This document shows, piece by piece, positions 49,500-55,725 of a stretch of DNA of 55,725 bases (positions are counted from its first letter, which is position 1; each line of letters begins with the position of its first letter). The translations under genes and the position numbers were made by a program. The notes beneath the pieces were generated by a model that saw nothing but the letters and a program-made list of their open reading frames with translations, was not told where the DNA came from and searched no databases. This stretch comes from Akkermansia muciniphila. Its GTDB lineage: Bacteria > Verrucomicrobiota > Verrucomicrobiia > Limisphaerales > BJHT01. Location of the stretch: the NCBI GenBank assembly GCA_945861535.1, contig CAMAUZ010000051.1:1-55725 (forward strand). The letters are read 5' to 3'.

Positions 49500-51176
49500 A
49501 TGACCGCGCGCCTGCCGCTCTACGCGAAGATTCTGCTGTGGTTTTTCCTGAACCTCGCGCTCCTGGCGTTCGCGTTTTATCTGCTCGTGCGCGCGGAGTT
49601 TCGCTTCGGCATGGACTGGCTGCTCTCGACGGGCGCGAGCGAGCGCATCCAGGCGGTGAGCGACATAATCACCGCCGAGTTGAATGAAAATCCACGTGCT
49701 GAGTGGAGCACGGCGCTGAAGCGTTTCGATGCGGCGTATCGCGTGAAGTTCCAGGTGTTCCGCGAGGACGGCGCGCAACTGGCCGGCGAGGCCATCGAAT
49801 TGCCCGCCGAGGTGCGCGAACGGCTGGCCATGCCCAATCGCCCGCCGCAGCGGCCGGGGCCGCCGCCGTGGGGTTCGCGGATGCAGCCGCCGAATGAACT
49901 GCCAGGGTTTGAGCGGCCGCCGGGGGAACGGCTGCCGCCACCGCTCAAACCGGTGGAAACGCCGGAGCAGCCGCGCCTCGACGGGTCGCCGGCGGGATTG
50001 CCCGCGGGGCCGACGGAACCTGGTTTGCCGGGCGCGCTGCCACCCGAGGCCCGGCGGCCGCTGCCGCGCCCCGACGATCCGTTTCCGGGACTGCTCCGCG
50101 AGCCGCTGCCCGGGGACGAAGGGCCGGTGGTGCATCCGAAAACGATGCTGCGCACGAGCGATCCCACGCGCTACTGGATGCTCGTGCGCACGCGCGTGAG
50201 CGATGGGGAACGACGACGGCCGCAGCCCGCGACGCTGATCGCGATGTCCACGTCGTTGCAGGGCGGCGGTTTGTTTTTCAATCCGAAGCCGTGGCTCGCG
50301 GTGGGCTTGGGCGCGGTGGTGTTCTCGGCGCTGCTGTGGTTTCCGTTCATCCGCGGAATCACGCGGTCCATCGGCCGGATCAGCGAGGCGAGCCGGCGGA
50401 TTTCCGAGGGGCGTTTCGATGTGCGCGTGACGGACCAGCGGCGCGATGAACTGGGCCAGCTCGGCGAGACGATCAATCACATGGCGGAGCGGCTCGAGGG
50501 CCTGGTGACGGGGCAAAAACGCTTCCTTGGCGACATCGCGCACGAGCTGTGCTCGCCGCTGGCCAAGCTGCGCGTCGCGCTGGGCATCATCGAGCAGCGC
50601 GCGGATGAACAGCAGCAGCGCTACGTTTTGTCCGCGGCGGAAAAAGCGGAGCACATGGCGACGCTCGTCAACGAGTTGCTTTCGTTTTCCAAGGCCTCGC
50701 TCGGGGTCGCGGCGACCAAGCTGGAACGCGTCGCGGTGCGCGACGTGGTGCAGAAGGCGGTGCAACGCGAGACCACCGAGGGCTGCACGATCCGGGTCGA
50801 GGCGGGCGAAGATCTGGCGGTGCTCGCCGAGCCGGAGCTGCTGACGCGGGCACTGGCGAATCTGGTGCGGAACGCGATCCGACACGCAGGCCACGCGGGG
50901 CCGATCACCGTGTCCGCCGTGCGCGAAAAGGACGAGGTGTGCCTGACGGTGGCGGATTCGGGACCGGGCGTGGCGGAGGCGGAACTGCCCCGCATCTTCG
51001 ATCCGTTTTATCGCGTCGATGCCTCGCGCGATCGAGCGACGGGCGGCGTGGGACTCGGGCTGGCCATCGTGAAAACGTGCGTGGAAAGCTGTCGCGGGAC
51101 GGTGAGCTGCCGCAACCGCGTGCCGTCGGGGTTGGAGGTGACGATCCGACTGGGGGTGGCGGGGAAGGGTGTGTAA
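49500..51176 (+). CDS. Sensor histidine kinase (CpxA-like) with proline-rich periplasmic region
   Basis: A 558-residue inner-membrane kinase. TM1 lies at about 9-30 and TM2 at about 262-283. Between them is a periplasmic part with a long Pro-rich stretch (about 115-205). Then come HAMP (284-335), HisKA with His348 in GDIAHELCSPLAKLRVALGI, and the ATPase domain with NLVRNAIRHAG, VADSGPGVAEAELPRIFDPF and GGVGLGLAIVK. The HELCSPL H-box is as in CpxA. It is paired with the regulator upstream. The proline-rich sensor region is longer than in CpxA and might bind a disordered or Pro/Arg-rich ligand such as the divergently encoded secreted protein, which is my speculation. Confidence 0.93.
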   Translation: MTARLPLYAKILLWFFLNLALLAFAFYLLVRAEFRFGMDWLLSTGASERIQAVSDIITAELNENPRAEWSTALKRFDAAYRVKFQVFREDGAQLAGEAIELPAEVRERLAMPNRPPQRPGPPPWGSRMQPPNELPGFERPPGERLPPPLKPVETPEQPRLDGSPAGLPAGPTEPGLPGALPPEARRPLPRPDDPFPGLLREPLPGDEGPVVHPKTMLRTSDPTRYWMLVRTRVSDGERRRPQPATLIAMSTSLQGGGLFFNPKPWLAVGLGAVVFSALLWFPFIRGITRSIGRISEASRRISEGRFDVRVTDQRRDELGQLGETINHMAERLEGLVTGQKRFLGDIAHELCSPLAKLRVALGIIEQRADEQQQRYVLSAAEKAEHMATLVNELLSFSKASLGVAATKLERVAVRDVVQKAVQRETTEGCTIRVEAGEDLAVLAEPELLTRALANLVRNAIRHAGHAGPITVSAVREKDEVCLTVADSGPGVAEAELPRIFDPFYRVDASRDRATGGVGLGLAIVKTCVESCRGTVSCRNRVPSGLEVTIRLGVAGKGV

Positions 51177-51191
51177 CTTTCGCGTTCGGCC

Positions 51192-51390
51192 GAAGCTCAA
51201 GGTTGAAAGCTCAAAGCTCAAAGCTCAAGGGAAGGTCCAAGCACCCAGCTCCAACAGTTCCCGAATTGATCGAGGACATCGTGGAGATTTTGGGGCGTAA
51301 GTGGTCGAGGCGTACCTTTGTTCACCAGCTTGGTTTGGAGCCTGAACCTTGGACCTTCCCTTGAGCTTTGAGCTTTATCCTTGGAGCTTT
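51192..51390. repeat. AGCTCAAAG array, two inverted arms
   Basis: Arm 1 (51192-51240) GAAGCTCAAGGTTGAAAGCT then CAAAGCTCAAAGCTCAAGGG; arm 2 (51342-51390) CCTTGGACCTTCCCTTGAGC then TTTGAGCTTTATCCTTGGAG. Spacer about 100 bases. It fills most of the gap between the kinase gene and tyrS. Confidence 0.9.
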
Positions 51391-51457
51391 CGCGCTTCGC
51401 GCGACAGGGACTTTCCCCTTGTGAACCGCGCGCGGCCCGGCGTTTACTCGCCGCCTG

Positions 51458-52738
51458 ATGAACATCTTTGAAGAACTCGAATGGCGCGGGCTGGTCGCGG
51501 ATTGCACCGATGTCACCGAGTTGAACAAGCGCCTCGCGACCGGGCCGATCACGCTCTACTGCGGGTTCGATCCCACCGCCGACAGCCTGCACGTCGGCAA
51601 CCTTGTGCCGCTGCTGGCGCTGCGCCGTTTCCAGCTCGCGGGGCATTGTCCCATCGCGGTCGCGGGCGGCGCCACGGGGAGCATCGGCGATCCGAGCGGC
51701 AAGAGTCAGGAGCGGCAGTTGCTCACGCAGGAGATTCTCGACCACAACATCGCGACGGTGAAAGAACAGCTCCGCCGCTTGCTGGATTTCGAGGCCACGG
51801 CCAATCCCGCGCGCCTCGTGGACAACGCGAGTTGGACGGCGCCCGTGAGTTTCCTCGGTTTCCTGCGGGACATCGGGAAGCATTTTTCCGTGAACCAGAT
51901 GGTCGCCAAGGAAAGCGTGCGCGCCCGCATGGAGGATCGCGAGGTGGGCATCAGCTACACCGAGTTCAGCTACATGCTGCTGCAGGCGTTTGATTTTTAT
52001 CACCTGCGCAAGGAGCTGCACTGCGAGCTGCAAATCGGCGGCAGCGATCAATGGGGCAACATCACCGCCGGCACCGACCTCATCCGCAAGAAGCTCGGCA
52101 CGCACGCGTTCGGACTCACGTTGCCGCTCATCACGAACGCGGACGGCTCGAAGTTCGGCAAGACGGTCGCCGGTGCGGTCTGGCTCGAGCCGCGGCGCAC
52201 GAGCGTGTACCGCTTCTACCAGTTTTGGATCAACACCGATGACCGCGACGTGCTGCGTTACCTGAAATATTTCACGTTCCTCACGCACGACGAAATCGGC
52301 GCGCTCGCCGAGCAGCACGCCGCCAATCCCGGCGCGCGGGTCGCACACAAGGCGCTGGCCAAATCAGTCACCGATCTCATCCACGGCGCGGCCGCCACGA
52401 GCGAGGCGCAGCGCGCGAGCGAGGTGTTGTTCGGCGGTTCGCTCGAGGCGATTTCAGAAGCGACCTTTGCCGAGATTGCCGGGGAAATTCCCTCGAAAGA
52501 AATCCCGCGCGCCCGGCTCGCCGACGCGCCGCTGTCATTGATCGAACTCCTCGTCGAAGCCGGCCTGTGCCCGAGCAAAGGCCAGGCGCGGAAGGATATC
52601 GAGGGCGGCGGCATCTACGTGAACAACGTCCGCGAAACCAGCCTCCAGCGCGTCATCGGTCCCGCCGACTTGCTCTTCGGAAAAAATCTGCTGCTCCGGA
52701 AGGGGAAGAAGAATTATACGCTCGTGACGGTGAAGTGA
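51458..52738 (+). CDS. tyrS: Tyrosyl-tRNA synthetase
   Basis: Charges tRNA-Tyr with tyrosine. The 426-residue class I enzyme has the HIGH-type motif HVGN (45-48), the tyrosine pocket LYCGFDPTADSLHVGN, QIGGSDQWGNITAGTDLIRK, the KMSKS-type motif KFGKT (about 231-235) and a C-terminal S4 RNA-binding domain (about 355-426; ARKDIEGGGIYVNN). This is the TyrRS form with KFGKT, as in E. coli. ATG 51458 agrees with the family start. Confidence 0.97.
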   Translation: MNIFEELEWRGLVADCTDVTELNKRLATGPITLYCGFDPTADSLHVGNLVPLLALRRFQLAGHCPIAVAGGATGSIGDPSGKSQERQLLTQEILDHNIATVKEQLRRLLDFEATANPARLVDNASWTAPVSFLGFLRDIGKHFSVNQMVAKESVRARMEDREVGISYTEFSYMLLQAFDFYHLRKELHCELQIGGSDQWGNITAGTDLIRKKLGTHAFGLTLPLITNADGSKFGKTVAGAVWLEPRRTSVYRFYQFWINTDDRDVLRYLKYFTFLTHDEIGALAEQHAANPGARVAHKALAKSVTDLIHGAAATSEAQRASEVLFGGSLEAISEATFAEIAGEIPSKEIPRARLADAPLSLIELLVEAGLCPSKGQARKDIEGGGIYVNNVRETSLQRVIGPADLLFGKNLLLRKGKKNYTLVTVK

Positions 52739-52740
52739 GC

Positions 52741-52855
52741 TGCGGGCGGGAGGTCTCCGCCCGCAGCGGCCACGCGGCGGAGAGGGTGCCCGGACATTTC
52801 CACCGCCCCCGCAGGTGTGGAGCCGCTGCGACGGGGGACCGGTCGCGCGCCGAAT
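52741..52855. repeat. GGCGGTCCCCGCCCGCAGCG element, copy 2
   Basis: Left GCGGGCGGGAGGTCTCCGCC then CGCAGCGGC; right GAGCCGCTGCGACGGGGGAC then CGGTCGCGCGCCG. Two-part structure as at 7975-8090. The left hairpin starts 3 bases after the tyrS stop and could weakly terminate transcription, although no U-run follows. Confidence 0.75.
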
Positions 52856-52940
52856 CCGTGCAAGGGGATCACCTGCGCTGAACGGCCCGGCGGAAAACAA
52901 TTGTCGAACCGCCCCGCGCGTGTGCTAGCGTGCGGCCCGC

Positions 52941-54233
52941 ATGAAGGGAACTTTCACGGTCCGGCAGTCCACGGCGCTCCGCACATTGGTCGAGAAAACG
53001 GTCGCCAACACGCCCGTTTACGACATCCACACGCATCTCTACGACCCGGCGTTTGGCGATCTGCTCCTGTACGGCATCGACGATCTGCTGGTCTATCACT
53101 ACCTGGTCGCCGAGGCGTTTCGGTACTTTGACATTCCCTACGAGAAGTTCTGGGCGCTCACCAAGGAGCAGCAGGCCGCGATGATCTGGGACGCGCTGTT
53201 CATCCAGCACTCGCCCATCTCTGAAGCCTGCCGCGGGGTGCTCACCACGCTGAATCTGCTCGGCCTCGACGTGAAGAAGCGCGACCTGCCGAAGCTGCGC
53301 AAATGGTTCGTCGGCTGGAAGCCCACGGACTACGTCACGCGCTGCATGGACCTCGCGAAGGTCGAGCGCATCTGCATGACCAACTCGCCGTTCGACGATC
53401 AGGAGCGCGCCGTGTGGGACAAAGGCTTCCGCCGCGACGAGCGTTTCACCGCCGCGCTGCGGATTGATCCGCTGCTCGTCGCGTGGCTCGAATCTGCGCC
53501 GCGCCTCAAGGCGTGGGGCTACAACGTCACCACCGAATTGACCGAGCGCACGCTTAGCGAGGTGCGCCGCTTCCTCGGCGACTGGGCCAAGCGCATCGAC
53601 GCGCAGTACGTGATGGTCTCGCTCCCGCCGACCTTTGAGTATCCGTCGGAAAATTATTGCTCGCTGCTCATCGAGCGCGTGGTGCTGCCGTTCTGCCGCG
53701 AGGCCGGGCTGCCGTTCGCGATGATGCCCGGGGTGAAACGCGGCGTGAACCCGCAGCTCCGGCTCGCGGGCGATGGCGTCGCGCGCTGCAACGTGGCCGC
53801 GTACGAAAACATCTTCTCCGCGCATCCGGACAACACCTTCCTCGTCACCGCGCTGCCGCGCGAAAACCAATACGAGTTCTGCGTCGCCGCGCGGAAGTTC
53901 CGCAACCTCCATCTCTTCGGCTGCTGGTGGTTCACCAACATCCCGTTCCTGATCGAGGAGATGACGCGGATGCGGTTCGAGCTGCTCGGCCTGACCATCA
54001 CGCCGCAGCACTCCGACGCGCGTGTGCTCGACCAGATCATTTACAAGTGGGACCACTCCCGCCGCATCATCGCCAAGGTGCTCGTGAACAAATACACCGA
54101 TATCGCCGTGACCGGCTGGGTGCCGAGCAAGCAGGAAATCGAGCGCGATGTGAAGACGCTGTTTGGCGGCGGATTTGACGAGTTTCTGTCGGCGGGAAAA
54201 CGCATTGCCAGCAGCGGGGATGTGACCATCTGA
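52941..54233 (+). CDS. Glucuronate-isomerase-like (UxaC-related) protein
   Basis: A 430-residue protein of the amidohydrolase superfamily. The metal motif His30-x-His32 sits in VYDIHTHLYDP, and the following GIDDLLVYHYLVAEAFRYFD resembles the start of uronate isomerase. Other segments that fit are TNSPFDDQERAVWD, RIDPLLVAWL and TALPRENQYEFCVAARKFRN. Uronate isomerase converts glucuronate to fructuronate; length (430 against about 470) and moderate resemblance mean the actual substrate may be another uronate or sugar acid. No other uronate-pathway gene is in the window. It stands alone between tyrS and the glycosyltransferase. Confidence 0.75.
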   Translation: MKGTFTVRQSTALRTLVEKTVANTPVYDIHTHLYDPAFGDLLLYGIDDLLVYHYLVAEAFRYFDIPYEKFWALTKEQQAAMIWDALFIQHSPISEACRGVLTTLNLLGLDVKKRDLPKLRKWFVGWKPTDYVTRCMDLAKVERICMTNSPFDDQERAVWDKGFRRDERFTAALRIDPLLVAWLESAPRLKAWGYNVTTELTERTLSEVRRFLGDWAKRIDAQYVMVSLPPTFEYPSENYCSLLIERVVLPFCREAGLPFAMMPGVKRGVNPQLRLAGDGVARCNVAAYENIFSAHPDNTFLVTALPRENQYEFCVAARKFRNLHLFGCWWFTNIPFLIEEMTRMRFELLGLTITPQHSDARVLDQIIYKWDHSRRIIAKVLVNKYTDIAVTGWVPSKQEIERDVKTLFGGGFDEFLSAGKRIASSGDVTI

Positions 54234-54400
54234 GCCGTGACAATGCAGTGAGGGCGACGGGAACCGGGCCGGTCGGTCGCAGAGACGTGGGACTGGAATA
54301 GGGAGGGCGAATTTCCGAACCTCCCGTTTTGGCCTCACCAGAGGGGAAGTGGAGGGAACTGACCGGCTTGGGTGGACGGGCCGCTGCGGGGGGCGCATTT

Positions 54401-54416
54401 GCGGCCTTAAGGCCGC
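54401..54416. repeat. Perfect palindrome GCGGCCTTAAGGCCGC
   Basis: A 16-bp perfect palindrome in the convergent gap between the UxaC-like gene and the glycosyltransferase gene; a one-base variant occurs at 28512-28527. Confidence 0.7.
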
Positions 54417-54439
54417 GCGCCTTCCGTGCTGAATCGATG

Positions 54440-55705
54440 CTACGGCTGCGGCCGGGACGCCGCGCCCGAGACGGGGGTGGAGATCAACGCGCCGAAGGGA
54501 TTGCCGCAGACGGCGAGAGCGGCCGAGAATTCGTGGACGATGGCACCAAAGCAGGCTTCCTGGCTGAACTTGGTTTCCGCGACGATCCGGTGGTTGCAGG
54601 GGCGCGCGACCTTGCGATCGGCGAGCCAGGCCTCGATGGCCTTGGTGAACGGGAGCGGTTGTTCCATGGGCGCGGACCAGCAGTGGGACAGGCCGAGTTT
54701 GAAGAAGTCGCGGTTGCCCGGTACGTCACTGAGGAGGACGGGAAGATTGCAGGCGAGGGCTTCCAGGACGGCGAACGAGAGACCTTCATAACGCGAGGTG
54801 AGGATCATCGCGTCGATCGTCTGGTAAAAGCAGGCGGGGTTGCTGAGATAGTCCTTGCGAATGATGCGACGGCCGATGCCCAGTTCGGCCGCCAGCGCCC
54901 GGCAGGCGTCGCTCAATTCACCCTGGCCGAGATGATAGAGATGCAATCGCGGATCACGCTGCAGCACCGGCGCCACGGCACGATAGAGCGTGAGCGGATC
55001 TTTTTGAAACGCCAACCGGCCGACGGACCCGAGAATGATGGCGTCGCCCGGCAGGCCGAGTTCCGACTTCAGGCGCGCGCGCGCGGCGGCATCGACGGGG
55101 CGAAAAATGGTGGTATCGACCGGATTGGGAATCAGCACCTGCCGGCTGGCGGGGATGCCGAGTTGCTCGCGGGCGAACGCCACTTCGCCATCGGAGAGAT
55201 TGATACTGGTGCCAAAGCGGCTCAGGAAACGCTCGACTTGATTGAAGAACCAGGTCTTTGCCCCTCCTTTGCCACTCATGCCGAAGTAGGCATGAGGTGT
55301 GTAGAAATAGGCTCCGGGGACCCGTAACAATGCCATGCCACGGGCCAGTCCGCCGGCCTTCGAGCTATGGGCATGAATCACATCGGGTCGCCGACGGCGG
55401 ACGAAGCGGACCAAGTTGATGAACGCCCGCAGGTCGCCCGGCCCCGGGGAATTGCCGACGCGCAGATTGAGCACCTCCCCGCCGTTCGCGACGACCTGAT
55501 CGACCAAGGTGAACAGGCGGTCGGATTTCCGCACGTCCGAGTAGGCCAAGTCCACCCCGAAACCTTTCGCCCATAGATAGTGTCTGGCCGAAAACGCGCG
55601 TTTTTGGAAACGGGGCGCGACGCGGAGGGGGTGCGCAGGCGGTGCGCGACGGATTTTTCCTCCGGCGACGGATAAATCACCCAAATTCTCCGTTTTTAGG
55701 CGCAT
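54440..55705 (-). CDS. GT4-family glycosyltransferase
   Basis: A retaining GT-B glycosyltransferase of the GT4 type, 421 residues, probably for surface polysaccharide. Clear features: PDVIHAHSSKAGGLARGMAL, TPHAYFG, QVLIPNPVDTTIF, ILGSVGRLAFQKDPLTLYRA, LYHLGQGELSDACRALAAEL and the donor-site DAMILTSRYEGLSFAVLEAL. The N-terminal 45 residues do not look like the usual GT4 start (a strand and a GG loop are expected), so the start may be wrong or a frameshift may lie near 55560-55690. It is the last gene in the window; what precedes it is not visible. Confidence 0.85.
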   Translation of the reverse strand: MRLKTENLGDLSVAGGKIRRAPPAHPLRVAPRFQKRAFSARHYLWAKGFGVDLAYSDVRKSDRLFTLVDQVVANGGEVLNLRVGNSPGPGDLRAFINLVRFVRRRRPDVIHAHSSKAGGLARGMALLRVPGAYFYTPHAYFGMSGKGGAKTWFFNQVERFLSRFGTSINLSDGEVAFAREQLGIPASRQVLIPNPVDTTIFRPVDAAARARLKSELGLPGDAIILGSVGRLAFQKDPLTLYRAVAPVLQRDPRLHLYHLGQGELSDACRALAAELGIGRRIIRKDYLSNPACFYQTIDAMILTSRYEGLSFAVLEALACNLPVLLSDVPGNRDFFKLGLSHCWSAPMEQPLPFTKAIEAWLADRKVARPCNHRIVAETKFSQEACFGAIVHEFSAALAVCGNPFGALISTPVSGAASRPQP

Positions 55706-55725
55706 CGCTCCTGGCGGAGTGGCTT

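Noticed and set aside
48660-51221. An 853-residue minus-strand open frame
   Set aside because: Antisense to the response regulator and kinase genes, which are beyond doubt; the translation is Arg/His-rich and has no domain.
52741-52765. A rho-independent terminator after tyrS
   Set aside because: The hairpin is part of a dispersed repeat and no U-run follows it.

Overview
This is a GC-rich bacterial chromosome segment with about 42 protein genes and no RNA gene that I could recognise. The gene set points to the Planctomycetes-Verrucomicrobia-Chlamydiae group, most likely Verrucomicrobiota: a DUF1549/DUF1553 (planctomycete-type) protein, a Gram-negative envelope set, many secreted proteins of unknown function, and intergenic gaps filled with paired 'word-like' inverted repeats. 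This is an inference from gene content and style; no rRNA is present to confirm it.

Layout. 1-14.4 kb: a DUF2959 protein, Kup potassium uptake, an MFS transporter, a LivK-like binding protein, a zinc-ribbon/PH membrane protein, purS-purQ, a Nudix hydrolase, a Tat-exported DMFA2_C-domain lipoprotein and a B12-binding radical SAM protein. 14.8-20.8 kb: a type IV pilus/type II secretion motor operon with the unusual order pilB-pilT-pilB-pilC. 21-24.2 kb: three uncharacterised envelope proteins. 24.5-29.3 kb: housekeeping genes (greB, HIT hydrolase, phoH, ybeY, DUF502, recO). 29.9-37.3 kb: FKBP isomerase, a DUF1549/DUF1553 protein with a large coiled-coil insertion, YajQ, a TIM-barrel-like lipoprotein and a TIGR01777 epimerase.

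37.6-51.2 kb is the most interesting part. Eight genes on the minus strand run from 48.4 down to 37.6 kb: a secreted Arg/Asp/Pro-rich protein, a PqqD-like protein, an ATP-grasp ligase, a fold-III PLP decarboxylase, a urea-transporter-like membrane protein fused to an M23 (LytM) peptidase, a TPR protein with a beta-barrel-like C-terminus, a periplasmic TPR protein, and a repeat-rich fibre protein with a peptidase S74 autochaperone. A two-component system (OmpR-type regulator plus histidine kinase) is divergent from the first of these genes. An 18-bp direct-repeat motif (TTGTTAAGRRCGTRTTAA) occurs both in that divergent promoter region and directly upstream of the fibre gene, suggesting that the two-component system controls both. 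I propose that the cluster makes a small amine- or amino-acid-derived product and moves or attaches it at the envelope; this is a hypothesis.

51.4-55.7 kb: tyrS, a glucuronate-isomerase-like protein and a GT4 glycosyltransferase near the window edge.

Almost every gap longer than 100 bp holds one or more of about 14 families of inverted or tandem-word repeats. Some run into genes: the PhoH C-terminus, the N-termini of the TPR/barrel protein and the TIM-barrel lipoprotein, and the stop codons of the Nudix and radical SAM genes.
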